In this document: positions 53,421 to 62,371 of the stretch, one piece after another
Position numbering within the stretch: position 1 is the stretch's first letter
Layout of the letters: the number at the start of each line of letters is the position of its first letter
NCBI RefSeq assembly: GCF_000698575.1
Contig: NZ_JFHD01000030.1
Coordinates: 1 to 64,000, forward strand
Direction: 5' to 3'
DNA: 64,000 bases
DNA from: Caballeronia zhejiangensis
Lineage (GTDB): Bacteria > Pseudomonadota > Gammaproteobacteria > Burkholderiales > Burkholderiaceae
Program-made: the position numbers and the translations under genes
Notes under the pieces: model-generated
Databases searched by the model: none
What the model was told of the DNA's origin: nothing
The model's input: only the letters and a program-made list of their open reading frames with translations

Positions 53421-54530
53421 ATGAAAGTGGCCCTCGTCGGCGCCGGACTGATCGGTCAAAGCATTGCGCATTTGCTGCGTGAAACGGGGGATTTCGACGT
53501 CGTCGCCTTCGATCGCGACGAACACGCGCTCGCGCTCATCGATGCGCAAGGCATCCCGACGCGCCGCGTCGATTCCGCCGATACGCCCGCGCTTCGTCAG
53601 GCGCTGATCGGTTTCGACGCGCTGATCAATGCGCTGCCGTATTACCTCGCGGTCAACGTCGCATCGGCGGCGAAAGCGGCGGGCGTGCATTACTTCGACC
53701 TCACCGAAGACGTGCGCGCGACGCACGCGATCCGCGCGATCGCCGACGACTCCGAGCTCGCGTTCATGCCGCAATGCGGTCTTGCGCCGGGCTTCATCGG
53801 CATCGTCGCGCACGATCTGGCGAAGCGTCTCGACGACGTGCGCGAAGTAAAGATGCGCGTCGGCGCGCTGCCCGAGTTTCCGACCAATGCGCTGAAGTAC
53901 AACCTTACATGGAGCATCGACGGGCTCATCAACGAGTATTGCCAGCCGTGCGAGGCGATCCGCGAAGGCCGCACGCAATGGGTGCAGCCGCTCGAAGGCG
54001 TCGAGCATTTTTCGCTCGATGGCATCGAGTACGAGGCGTTCAATACATCGGGCGGGCTCGGCACGCTCTGCGAAACGCTTGCCGGCAAGGTCGAGACGCT
54101 CGACTACAAATCGGTGCGCTATCCGGGGCATCGCGATCTGATGAAGTTCCTGCTCGACGATCTGCGTATGTCCACCGATCGCGACGGTCTCAAGACGATG
54201 CTCAAGCGCGCGGTGCCTTCGACGGCACAGGACGTCGTATTGATCTTCGTCACGGTGACGGGCATGCGGCGCGGGCAACTCGTGCAGGACGTGTTCACGC
54301 GCAAGATCTTCGCGAAGGATGTGTGCGGCGTGCCGATGAGCGCGATCCAGATCACGACCGCCGGCGCGATCTGCGCGGAACTCGATCTCTTCCGCGAAGG
54401 CGTGCTGCCGCAGAGCGGCTTCGTGCGTCAGGAGCAGGTGCCGCTCGACGCGTTCCTCAACAACCGCTTCGGCAAGCTGTACGAAGGCGCCAACGCGGTC
54501 GCGACGGCACGCCAGCTCGCGGCGGCTTAA
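53421..54530 (+). CDS. Saccharopine dehydrogenase-family protein
   Basis: 369 residues from ATG 53421 (AGGAGA ahead). The Rossmann loop is VALVGAGLIGQSIA at the N-terminus. The Sacchrp_dh_NADP domain (about 1-120) is followed by the C-terminal substrate domain. Features CGLAPGFIGIVAHDLAKRL and NLTWSIDGLINEYCQPCE match the lysine-6-dehydrogenase-like/carboxynorspermidine-like branch. The preceding Lrp regulator favours an amino-acid substrate. It ends convergently with the P-loop kinase gene, stop codons overlapping at TTAA. Confidence 0.82.
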   Translation: MKVALVGAGLIGQSIAHLLRETGDFDVVAFDRDEHALALIDAQGIPTRRVDSADTPALRQALIGFDALINALPYYLAVNVASAAKAAGVHYFDLTEDVRATHAIRAIADDSELAFMPQCGLAPGFIGIVAHDLAKRLDDVREVKMRVGALPEFPTNALKYNLTWSIDGLINEYCQPCEAIREGRTQWVQPLEGVEHFSLDGIEYEAFNTSGGLGTLCETLAGKVETLDYKSVRYPGHRDLMKFLLDDLRMSTDRDGLKTMLKRAVPSTAQDVVLIFVTVTGMRRGQLVQDVFTRKIFAKDVCGVPMSAIQITTAGAICAELDLFREGVLPQSGFVRQEQVPLDAFLNNRFGKLYEGANAVATARQLAAA

Positions 54531-55105
54531 GCGACGAGGCGCGCGACCAGTTCGCCGCCCGCTTCACCGGATGGCGTCGTGTTGTCGAACATCACGAGCG
54601 TCCGCGCGAGCGCTTCATCGGGGACGAAGAGGCGCTTGCGATATTCCTCCCAATGCGCGAGCTTGTACGCATCGTTCGGATCGCCGCGCGCAACGATCCG
54701 TTCGCGCGCCACATCTTCATCGACATGCACCCAGACGACGCTTATGGCGACATCGTCATCGATGCCGAGCCACGCGCGATCGAAAAGGCGTCCATTGCGC
54801 ACCTCGCGCGTCAGCGGCGCGACGATCACGACGCTCACGCCGAGCGCGAGATTTTCGGCGGCGGTATCGATGAGACAGCGATACTCCGGATCGCGAAAAT
54901 GTTCTATGAAAAGCGGGCTGTCGCGATCGTGCGGATCGCCGGTGAGCGCGCCGATCGCCGCGGCGCTGTATGCACCGTAGAGCGTGTCCTTGTCGAGCAG
55001 GCAGAAGGGCTCGCCAGTCGCATGCATGAGCGGCGCGAAGAGTTGCTTCGCGAGCGTCGTCTTGCCGGTGCCGGCATGACCGCAGAAGAAAATCAGATGC
55101 TTCAC
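54527..55105 (-). CDS. P-loop ATP-binding kinase-like protein
   Basis: 192 residues from GTG 55105. Walker A is GHAGTGKTTLAK (about 9-20), with LLDKDTLYG and VSVVIVAPLTRE typical of the AAA_33/zeta-like small-molecule kinase fold. It has no membrane segment or partner gene, and the phosphorylated substrate is unknown. A zeta-toxin role is unlikely because there is no adjacent antitoxin gene. It lies 31 bp downstream of the antiporter gene on the same strand and may share its transcript. Confidence 0.78.
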   Translation of the reverse strand: MKHLIFFCGHAGTGKTTLAKQLFAPLMHATGEPFCLLDKDTLYGAYSAAAIGALTGDPHDRDSPLFIEHFRDPEYRCLIDTAAENLALGVSVVIVAPLTREVRNGRLFDRAWLGIDDDVAISVVWVHVDEDVARERIVARGDPNDAYKLAHWEEYRKRLFVPDEALARTLVMFDNTTPSGEAGGELVARLVA

Positions 55106-55136
55106 GCCGGGTCGGTCCTGGATGATAGTTGCATCG

Positions 55137-56450
55137 CTAAATATCGGTTCGCGCGCGCTGATATCGCTTCATGAGCGGCGTCGCGGTGATGCCGTGCACG
55201 ATGACAGACGCAGCGATCGTCGCGATGACGAGCGGCACGAGCGGCGCGGCCACGTCATGCGGCGCTTGCTCGAGTGCAAAGAGCAAATAATAGAACGAGC
55301 CGACGCCGCGTATGCCGAACCAGCTCATGAGACGTCTTTGCGCGCCCGTCGCCTGCGAGCCGATGAGCGACGCCTCGACCGCCGCCGGCCGCAGCACAAG
55401 AAAGAGCGCGACGATGAGCGCGCAGGTCCGCCACGAGAGCAGTTCGCGCCACATCGTCGCGAGCACGGCACCGACCATCAGCATGATCGCCACTTCGGCG
55501 ATGCGCTCCAGTTCGATCGTGAAGCCGTGCACGCGCTCGGCCATGAAGGCGTGCGCGCGTTCGGGATCGGCTGCGGCGGCGCCGACGTCGTCCGCATCGA
55601 TCTTGCCGACCGCCTGGCGCGGGGACTTGTCGCCGCTTTCTTTTTGCTCGACGCGGCGCATGGAGAGACCGGCTGCGAAGACCGCGAGAAACGCGTACGT
55701 GTGCAGCAATTCGGCGACGCCGTACGACAGCGCGATGAGGCCGAGCGCAAAGAAACCTTCCGGTCCGAGCGCCTGCCCGTGGCGCGTGCGCAGATACGCG
55801 ACAAGCCGCACCGACAGCGCGCCGAGCAGCCAGCCGCTCACGAGCGCGCCCGCGATGCCCCATATCGCCTGCAATGCGAAGTTCCAGTGCAACGCTTCGC
55901 TTGGCGACGCCTCGAAGCGGCACACCGCGATGCCGAGCAGCGCGAAGGGCAGCGCGATGCCATCGTTGAGTCCGCCTTCGCCCGTCAGCGAAAAGCGCAG
56001 CAGGTCGACGTCGCCGGGCGTCTCGACCTGAACGTCATGCGCGAGCACGGGATCGGTCGGCGCGAGCATCGCGGCGAGCAGCAGCGACGGTCCCCAGCTG
56101 AGACCGAGCACATAGACGCCGAAGAGCGTGAGCGCGGCGACGGTGAGGATCATGGCGACGAAGCCCAGGCGTACCGGGAGAAGCCAGATGCGATCGGTGG
56201 GCGGCACGCGCAGCCGCAGGCCGATCGCGAATAGCGACACGAGCATCGCCACTTCGGTGATGCGCCGGAGGACCGTTGCTTCGGTCGCGAGGTCGAGTGT
56301 CAGCAGATTGGCGAGCGCGGGACCCATCGCGAAGCCGATCGCCAGGTAGCACATCGCGGTGCTGACCGGCAGGTGCTTGAACGTCGAACTGGCGAGGCCC
56401 ATGAAAATGAGCACGCCGCCGACGACGAGAAACCACATCGTCTCGATCAT
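55137..56450 (-). CDS. Cation:proton antiporter (CPA1/NhaP-like)
   Basis: 437 residues with about 12 membrane segments. Key features are LAAMLAPTDPVLAHDVQ and LTGEGGLNDGIALPFAL, containing the acidic ion-binding residues of the Na+/H+ exchanger fold. A hydrophilic insertion lies near residues 260-300. The C-terminus is short, so no regulatory domain is present. It is divergent from the flavoprotein gene at 56689 across 238 bp. Confidence 0.87.
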   Translation of the reverse strand: MIETMWFLVVGGVLIFMGLASSTFKHLPVSTAMCYLAIGFAMGPALANLLTLDLATEATVLRRITEVAMLVSLFAIGLRLRVPPTDRIWLLPVRLGFVAMILTVAALTLFGVYVLGLSWGPSLLLAAMLAPTDPVLAHDVQVETPGDVDLLRFSLTGEGGLNDGIALPFALLGIAVCRFEASPSEALHWNFALQAIWGIAGALVSGWLLGALSVRLVAYLRTRHGQALGPEGFFALGLIALSYGVAELLHTYAFLAVFAAGLSMRRVEQKESGDKSPRQAVGKIDADDVGAAAADPERAHAFMAERVHGFTIELERIAEVAIMLMVGAVLATMWRELLSWRTCALIVALFLVLRPAAVEASLIGSQATGAQRRLMSWFGIRGVGSFYYLLFALEQAPHDVAAPLVPLVIATIAASVIVHGITATPLMKRYQRARTDI

Positions 56451-56649
56451 GAATGCCTTCGGACTTCATATGCTGATGGTTGAGCGGACCGCGCCGCGAT
56501 GCGCGGGACGTTCTGTTCGGACGCAGCACGCGCCGTGCCCGTATCCGAATCACGCGCTTCGGGCAGCGCGCCTGCCTGTTCGCCGACTTGCGCGTAAGAT
56601 GCATTCGGTTCCCGCATGGGCATTCTTCATCCGCTTCATTCGCACGGTC

Positions 56650-56670
56650 TTTTGCGTTACGAATGCAAAA
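56650..56670. promoter_or_regulatory. Palindrome upstream of the flavoprotein reductase gene
   Basis: TTTTGCGTT-ACG-AATGCAAAA, nine-base arms with one mismatch, ending 18 bp before the start codon. A likely repressor or activator site of unknown regulator. Confidence 0.4.
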
Positions 56671-56688
56671 AACCAGGGGAGAACGAGC

Positions 56689-58071
56689 ATGTCACAGCAC
56701 TTCGACGCAGTCGTGATCGGTACGGGGCAGGGCGGTTCGCCGCTTGCCGTGCGGCTCGCGGAAAGCGGCAAGCGCACGGCCATCATCGAGCGGCATCTTT
56801 TTGGCGGCACCTGCGTGAACGTCGGTTGCACGCCGACCAAGACTTATGTCGCGAGCGCGCGGGCCGCGCATGTCGCGCGCACGGCGGCGCAGTACGGCGT
56901 GATGATCGGCGGCGACATCCGCATCGACATGGCGCGTGTGAAGGCGCGCAAGGACGAGGTGATCGGCGGCTCCCGCACGGGCATCGAGAAATGGCTGCGC
57001 GGCACGCACAATCTCACGGTCTTCAAGGGACACGGGCGCTTTACAGGGCCGCGAGCGCTGTCCATCGAGGCGGCCGACGGTTCCACGCAGGAGATCGACG
57101 CCGACCTCATCATCATCAACACGGGAACGCGCGCGGTGGTGCCGAAGGTCGATGGGCTCGAACGCGTCCCGTATCTGACCAACTCGACGATTCTCGAACT
57201 GACCGAAGTGCCGGAGCATCTGGTGATTGTCGGGGCGAGTTATATCGCGCTCGAATTCGGGCAGATGTTCCGGCGCTTCGGCAGCCGCGTGACCTTGCTC
57301 GTGCGCGGCGAGCGGATCCTCACACGCGAGGACGAGGACGTCGCCCGCGCGATGCAGGACGTGTTCGTGCGTGAGGGCATCGACTTTCGCTTCGGCGCGG
57401 AGATGTCGCGCGTGGAGCCGATGGCGGGTGGCGTGCGTATCGTCAGTGGCGATGAGGTCATCGATGCATCGCATCTGCTGTTCGCGACGGGCCGCACGCC
57501 GAACACCGACGATCTCGGTCTGGAGCATGCGGGCATTGCGGTGAGCCGGCACGGCATGATCGATGTCGACGGCCAGTTGCGCACCAAAGTCGATGGCGTG
57601 TATGCGCTCGGCGATGTGAACGGGCGCGGCGCGTTCACGCATACGTCGTGGAACGATTACGAGATCATCGCTTCGAATCTGCTCGACGGCGAATCGCGCA
57701 GCGTCGATACGCGCATCATGGCTTATGCGGTTTTCGTCGATCCGCCGTTCGCGCGTGTGGGGATGAGCGAGGAAGACGTGCGCAGGGACGGACGCGAGGC
57801 GCTTATCGCGACGATGCCGATGTCGCGGGTGGGGCGCGCTCGGGAGCGCGGTGAGACCGATGGCTTCATGAAGGCGCTCGTGGATGCGCGGACGAAGCGG
57901 TTCTTAGGGGCGGCGATTTATGGCATCGAAGGGGATGAGGCCATTCATGCCTTCATCGACATCATGAATGCGGATGCGCCCTATACGACGTTGCAGCGGG
58001 CGATGCATATTCATCCGACGGTGAGTGAGTTGATTCCTACTTTGCTTGAGGGGTTGACGCCTTTTGAGTGA
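56689..58071 (+). CDS. FAD-dependent disulfide oxidoreductase (mercuric reductase-like)
   Basis: 460 residues from ATG 56689 (GGGGAGA ahead). The FAD loop is VVIGTGQGGSPLA, the redox-active disulfide is GGTCVNVGCTPTK and the NAD(P)H loop is VIVGASYIALEFG. The dimerisation domain ends with MHIHPTVSELIPTLLEGL, including the His-Glu pair. The N-terminal HMA domain and C-terminal Cys pair of true MerA are missing, so mercury is not implied. It belongs to the general Lpd/MerA-like group of unknown substrate. The last 180 bp drift to G- and T-ending codons as they approach repeat copy B. Confidence 0.85.
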   Translation: MSQHFDAVVIGTGQGGSPLAVRLAESGKRTAIIERHLFGGTCVNVGCTPTKTYVASARAAHVARTAAQYGVMIGGDIRIDMARVKARKDEVIGGSRTGIEKWLRGTHNLTVFKGHGRFTGPRALSIEAADGSTQEIDADLIIINTGTRAVVPKVDGLERVPYLTNSTILELTEVPEHLVIVGASYIALEFGQMFRRFGSRVTLLVRGERILTREDEDVARAMQDVFVREGIDFRFGAEMSRVEPMAGGVRIVSGDEVIDASHLLFATGRTPNTDDLGLEHAGIAVSRHGMIDVDGQLRTKVDGVYALGDVNGRGAFTHTSWNDYEIIASNLLDGESRSVDTRIMAYAVFVDPPFARVGMSEEDVRRDGREALIATMPMSRVGRARERGETDGFMKALVDARTKRFLGAAIYGIEGDEAIHAFIDIMNADAPYTTLQRAMHIHPTVSELIPTLLEGLTPFE

Positions 58072-58092
58072 GTTTTTCTTTGTTTTCGCCGG

Positions 58093-58167
58093 ATCCCGTG
58101 TTCTTAGTGGTCTAGTGGCGTTGCCCCTGTGCGGGGCAACGCTAATAAACCGACACGAACGCAGGAT
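58093..58167. repeat. Miniature inverted-repeat element (copy B)
   Basis: 75 bp, symmetric about 58130. The centre is a perfect 10-bp stem GCGTTGCCCC (58118-58127), loop TGTGC, GGGGCAACGC (58133-58142). Outer parts (ATCCCGTG and GCAGGAT ends, ACCGACACGAA) match the ends of copy A at 46482-47180, as do the flanking words TTTCGCCGGATCCCGT on the left and GAAGC-GAGC on the right. It looks like copy A with its interior lost. It lies between convergent genes and might also act as a terminator. Confidence 0.75.
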
Positions 58168-58207
58168 TTCACCGAAGCATGAGCAAGAGACAATAGAAAC
58201 GAAGCCC

Positions 58208-59449
58208 TCAAACCTTCACCGACGGCTCAGCCTCATCCTCCTTCACCGCATTCGCGATACGCGTCTCCGGCATAGCAAGCCACACCATCAACACCGCAAG
58301 CGCCCCGGCCCCGGCGAGCCCAAAAAAGCTCATCGCAGTGCCGAAGCGATCCGCGGCAAAACCGGCCGCCGCCGTCGAAAGCGTCGCCCCGACGCCCGCA
58401 GCCAGCCCAAAAAACCCGATCGTCAGGTTGTAATGCCCGCGCCCACCAGCGACATCCGCCGCAATCAGCGGAAGCATCACACCGAACACGGCTGCGCTGA
58501 TGCCATCGAGCATCTGCACCGGCACGAGCAGATACGGGCTGCTCACGCCCGCGAACAGAATCGCGCGTATAGGCAACGCGCAGAACCCGAGAATCAGCAC
58601 CGGCCGGCGTCCCCACTTCTGCGCCTGCCGTCCGACCCACGGCGACAACGCCGCGACGATGAACTGCGGCACGATGATGCACGCCGCAATCACAAGTTGA
58701 ACGTTGTCGCCCATGTGCGCCGTGACTTCGCCCGCGGCGAGATTCAGCATCGCCGCGTTCGACAGGTGAAAGAGCACCACGCACGCCGCGAAAATCAAAA
58801 GACGCCTGTCCTTCAGCAACTCGCGCAACGATTCGCGTTCCTCGCCTTCAGGCGTGAGCTTGGGTTTGCCCGGCGGTGCGCGCGGCACGACGGGCGGCGC
58901 ATCGTAGTGAATCATGCGCAGCGCGACGATCGCCGGCAACGCGAGCGCGGCCGTCAGGAAGAACACCGAGCGCAGCGACAGATACTCGCCGAACGCGCCC
59001 ATCAACGCCGCTGTCAGCGCACTGCCGATCGACGCCCAGCGCGCATTGCGGCCGAGCCGGTCGCCGAGATCGGCGCGTGAGACGAGGGCGAGCGAGATCG
59101 CCGCCATCGCCGGGACGAGCATGCAGCTCGCGAAACCGTGCAGCACTTCGGCCGCAAAAACCGGCACGAACGTCGGGCTCGCGGCGAGCAGCAGCGCACT
59201 CACGATGATCGCGATGATCGCCGAGAGAGCAGCGAACTTCTTGTTGCGCATCGCATCGACGAGCGCGCCTGCCGGCAACTGGCTCGCCATCGCGCTGATC
59301 GTGCCGACGGAAAGCATCAGGCCGATCTCGCCCTGCGTCCACTTGTTGGCCGCAAGATACGAAGCAATGAAAGGGCCGAAGCCGGTCTGCACGTTGGCGA
59401 CGAAGAAGTTCAGCCAGTCGAGCGCGCGCAGACTGCGTGCAATTACCAT
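58208..59449 (-). CDS. MFS transporter
   Basis: 413 residues with 12 predicted membrane segments. The pattern WLNFFVANVQTGFGPFIASYLAANKWTQGEIGLMLSVGTIS suggests a drug/metabolite:H+ antiporter-like or maltose-permease-like member with unknown substrate. It is isolated on the minus strand, convergent with the flavoprotein gene across repeat copy B. Its last 100 or so codons, nearest the repeat, shift to GGG and GTG/CTT-type codons on its own coding strand. Confidence 0.85.
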   Translation of the reverse strand: MVIARSLRALDWLNFFVANVQTGFGPFIASYLAANKWTQGEIGLMLSVGTISAMASQLPAGALVDAMRNKKFAALSAIIAIIVSALLLAASPTFVPVFAAEVLHGFASCMLVPAMAAISLALVSRADLGDRLGRNARWASIGSALTAALMGAFGEYLSLRSVFFLTAALALPAIVALRMIHYDAPPVVPRAPPGKPKLTPEGEERESLRELLKDRRLLIFAACVVLFHLSNAAMLNLAAGEVTAHMGDNVQLVIAACIIVPQFIVAALSPWVGRQAQKWGRRPVLILGFCALPIRAILFAGVSSPYLLVPVQMLDGISAAVFGVMLPLIAADVAGGRGHYNLTIGFFGLAAGVGATLSTAAAGFAADRFGTAMSFFGLAGAGALAVLMVWLAMPETRIANAVKEDEAEPSVKV

Positions 59450-59480
59450 GTTGTGATTCTGTTATCGATGTCGTTATCCG

Positions 59481-60653
59481 CTATCTCGTCAGGCGCGCGC
59501 CCGAAGCGGGCGCTTGCGCCGGCGCCGCGCCTGAAGCCGTCGCGCTCGCCGCGCCAGTCGATGCCGATGCCGCGCTCGCAGCCGTCGCCGGCGCGGGCAC
59601 CACAGGCGACACGATCTTGATCGGCTGCTCGGGCGAGTAGGTGGGCGCGGCCTTCAGTTGCGCGTCGTTGAAATCCATCTGCAGCAGCCACTGCTTGTTG
59701 CGCGAAAACACATGCAGGTCGCCCCAGTTGGCCGCGACATGCCGCTTGTCGCCCGCGAGCGAACTCGATAGATCGAGCACCAGCGCCTGAGGCTGCGCCT
59801 GAGCGTCGACGAGCACGTCGACCACGCGTCCGATGCGCGCGCCGCTTCTTTGCGTCACCGTCGAATCGACGAGCTGCATGAAGTTCGCGGGCGCCTCCGC
59901 AACGGGCTGCGGCTTCGGCACCGGTTCGGCCGGCTTGCCCTTCGCGGGCGGTGGTGGCGGCACGAAGGTGATCGGCGCGGTCTTCGAATTCGGCGTGAAG
60001 CGGAAGGCCGTCCACGGGAAGTTGACCTTGCGGTCGCCGACGCCGAGGAAGCCCGCGAGATTGACCATCAGAAGCTTCGGCTTCGCGGATGCATCGACGT
60101 ACATGTCCACCGCACGGCCGACGACCTTGCCGTCCGGACGCTGCACTTCGGCGTCGAGCAGGCCGTGCAGCTGATCGTGCTGCATGATGCGCGTCGAGAT
60201 GATCTGCGGCGGAGGCGGCGGCTCGGGCGGTTCAGGCGGTGGCGTGACGGCCGGCTCCGGCGGCTTCGGCTTGACGATGCGGCGCTTCGGTTTCGGCGCC
60301 GGCGCGGGTTTCACGGCAGACGCGGGCTCCGGCGCCTGCACGGCGGGCAAAGGTTCTTCGGGCTCGGCAGAGCCGGCTTCTTCCGGCGCCGGAATATAAG
60401 AGTGTTCGACGATCGGCGCGGGCACCTGTTGCTGCATCAGCCCGCATGCGGAGAGCGCGAAGGCGGCGATGACCGGAAGGCTCGCGGTGACGCGCAGCGC
60501 GCGCAACGTTCTCGCGATGGCGACGATGAACGCGGCCACGCACAGCGACAGACGTGCGGCTGCATTGAAGACGCGGCCCGCCCGGCATGCGCGCCCAAGC
60601 GCGTGAAGGTCTGTCGGCGACGCATCACCCCGATGCGAGATACCGCCTGTCAT
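59481..60653 (-). CDS. Proline-rich PRC-barrel-like envelope protein
   Basis: 390 residues from ATG 60653 (GGAGC ahead); a GTG nine codons earlier is possible. A hydrophobic segment near residues 32-75 ends in a lipobox-like LSACGL, though unusually far from the start. A Pro-rich spacer with a PKPKRRIVKPKPPEP stretch and PPPEPPEPPPPP follows. Two PRC-barrel-like repeats come after it (LLDAEVQRPDGKVVGRAVDMYVDASAKPK and STVTQRSGARIGRVVDVLVDAQAQPQ). The C-terminus is Ala/Ser-rich. It probably spans the periplasm. Function is unknown. Confidence 0.72.
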   Translation of the reverse strand: MTGGISHRGDASPTDLHALGRACRAGRVFNAAARLSLCVAAFIVAIARTLRALRVTASLPVIAAFALSACGLMQQQVPAPIVEHSYIPAPEEAGSAEPEEPLPAVQAPEPASAVKPAPAPKPKRRIVKPKPPEPAVTPPPEPPEPPPPPQIISTRIMQHDQLHGLLDAEVQRPDGKVVGRAVDMYVDASAKPKLLMVNLAGFLGVGDRKVNFPWTAFRFTPNSKTAPITFVPPPPPAKGKPAEPVPKPQPVAEAPANFMQLVDSTVTQRSGARIGRVVDVLVDAQAQPQALVLDLSSSLAGDKRHVAANWGDLHVFSRNKQWLLQMDFNDAQLKAAPTYSPEQPIKIVSPVVPAPATAASAASASTGAASATASGAAPAQAPASGARLTR

Positions 60654-60796
60654 CGCAAAAGCTCCATGGTTCCGAGTCACCTGCTTGTCTGGTTCGTTGT
60701 TGGATCGGTGCTTGTCAGATCGATTCGACGCGCGCGAGGCGTCGTTCGTTCGCGGATTGAATCATGCATGCGAAGTGCATTCTGCCAATCGACGCT

Positions 60797-61363
60797 TCAC
60801 GCTTCGGATGGCCGCGCATGGCCGTTCGATGCCTTCGCGAGTCGTGCCGCGGTGTCGGGCGCGCCCATCTTCTCGGCGGCATCGCGTGCGCTGAAGCCGC
60901 CGGCATCGCGCGCATCCGGGTTCGCGCCGCGCGCGATCAACAAGTCGACGATCTCGACGCGATTGAACATCGCCGCGATCATGAGCGCGGTGCGCCCGTC
61001 GGGCGATGCGCCTTCCACATCCGCGCCATGTTCGAGCAGCGTTTCGATCACCTTGCGAAAGCCCTTGAACGCGGCGCCCGCAATCGGCGTCTGGCCATTG
61101 TCGTTGCGCAGGTTGGCATCGGCGTTGTGCTGAAGCAGGACGCGCACGGCGTCGGCGTGACCGTGATAGCTCGCGAGCATCACGAGGCTGTCGCCCTTGT
61201 CGTTGCGCAGATTCGGCGGCAGGCCCTTGGTCAGGAGCGCGTCGAGCATCGCGGCGTCGCCGCGGCGAGCGACATCGAAGACCTCGCTCGCGAACGCGAT
61301 CATGTCGTCATCGGGGCCATCGCTGGATTGCTTCGTCGGGGGCTCTTTCGGATCGTGCTGCAT
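60797..61363 (-). CDS. Ankyrin-repeat protein
   Basis: 188 residues with four to five ankyrin repeats between about residues 30 and 175 (NDKGDSLVMLASYHGHADAVRVLLQHNADANLRNDNGQTPI and following). There is no signal peptide or catalytic domain. Such small cytoplasmic ankyrin proteins occur widely in Burkholderia beside catalase or stress genes, but nothing of that sort is adjacent. Start codon ATG 61363 has GAGTGAAC ahead. The upstream gap contains several GAATGC/GCATTC palindromes. Confidence 0.88.
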   Translation of the reverse strand: MQHDPKEPPTKQSSDGPDDDMIAFASEVFDVARRGDAAMLDALLTKGLPPNLRNDKGDSLVMLASYHGHADAVRVLLQHNADANLRNDNGQTPIAGAAFKGFRKVIETLLEHGADVEGASPDGRTALMIAAMFNRVEIVDLLIARGANPDARDAGGFSARDAAEKMGAPDTAARLAKASNGHARPSEA

Positions 61364-61711
61364 GGTTCACTCCAATTCGATCGCGCCGCGTGCGCGGGCC
61401 AGAGTTTGTCGGGATGCATCGGCGCGCTCGATGTCATGCTGCGCCGGCGGTTTGCACGCGTTCGGAATGCATTCAATCTGGCATTCAGAATGCACGGCGC
61501 ATGCATGCAAAATGCGAAAGCGGACGCGGGATCAACCGGGAGCATACACAGGTTTGCTTGCAATCCGCGCTTTCCGCGCGCTTCGGGACAGCACGAATCG
61601 CGCCATGCCGGTCAGCATTGGCGGCTCGCCGTTATGTCGCTTGACGCGTCTTCGTGCGTCCCATTAGGCTCGTCGCGAATCGACCGTTAAGCGCCCGCAC
61701 GCGCTCTCGCA
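61364..61711. other. 348-bp gap with clustered GAATGC/GCATTC palindromes
   Basis: A divergent promoter region between the ankyrin gene and the DUF938 gene. It holds GAATGCATTC (61465-61474), GCATTC-A-GAATGC (61481-61493) and GCATGCATGC (61499-61508) within 45 bp. A related ATGCATGCGAAGTGCATTC is on the other side of the ankyrin gene near 60763. I see no gene in it. Confidence 0.5.
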
Positions 61712-62359
61712 ATGAATCCGACACCATCCGCCTCCGGCGATCCGCCGCCTCCCGACATTGCCGTGCGCCGCCGCGCGCCCGCCGCCGAACGTAATCGCGA
61801 TGCGATTCTATCGGTCCTCACGCGCGTCCTGCCGCAAAGCGGCGTCGTGCTGGAGATCGCAAGCGGCACCGGTCAGCACGCCGTGCACTGCGCGGCTGCA
61901 CTGCCGGGCCTCGTCTGGCAGCCTAGCGATGCCGATGTCGAAGCACGCGAATCCATCGCCGCATGGCGCGCTCACTCGGGGCTCGCCAACCTGAATGCGC
62001 CGCTCGCGCTTGATGTGCGCAACGACGATTGGGGCATCGCGAACGTGGCGGCCATCGTGTGCATCAACATGATCCACATCGCGCCGTGGGAAGCGGCCGA
62101 GGCGCTCTTTCGCGGCGCGGGCGCGCGTCTCGATGCGGGGGGCGTACTGTACCTGTACGGGCCGTATCGGCGCAATGGAGTGCATACCGCCCCGAGCAAC
62201 GAAGCGTTCGATCAGCAACTGCGCGCACGCGATCCGCGCTGGGGCGTGCGTGACATGGAAGCAGTCGAGGCGCTTGGCGAGAAGGCCGGCCTCGCGTTCG
62301 TCGAGACGGTCGCGATGCCGGCCAATAACTTCAGCGTCGTATTCAAAAAACCCGCGTAA
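61712..62359 (+). CDS. DUF938 family SAM-dependent methyltransferase-like protein
   Basis: 215 residues. The SAM-binding motif I is VLEIASGTGQHAVHCA (about 46-61). Family markers are RRRAPAAERNRDAIL near the N-terminus, INMIHIAPW in the middle and LYGPYRRNGVHTAPSNEAFDQ-type sequence near residues 148-168. DUF938 proteins are class-I methyltransferase folds with no established substrate. It converges with the DMT transporter gene 12 bp away. Confidence 0.88.
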   Translation: MNPTPSASGDPPPPDIAVRRRAPAAERNRDAILSVLTRVLPQSGVVLEIASGTGQHAVHCAAALPGLVWQPSDADVEARESIAAWRAHSGLANLNAPLALDVRNDDWGIANVAAIVCINMIHIAPWEAAEALFRGAGARLDAGGVLYLYGPYRRNGVHTAPSNEAFDQQLRARDPRWGVRDMEAVEALGEKAGLAFVETVAMPANNFSVVFKKPA

Positions 62360-62371
62360 CGACGTCCGCGT

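Noticed and set aside
54527-55105. Zeta-type toxin
   Set aside because: The fold is similar, but no epsilon antitoxin or small partner gene is adjacent.
56689-58071. Mercuric reductase MerA
   Set aside because: Lacks the N-terminal metal domain and C-terminal Cys pair, and no mer genes are nearby.
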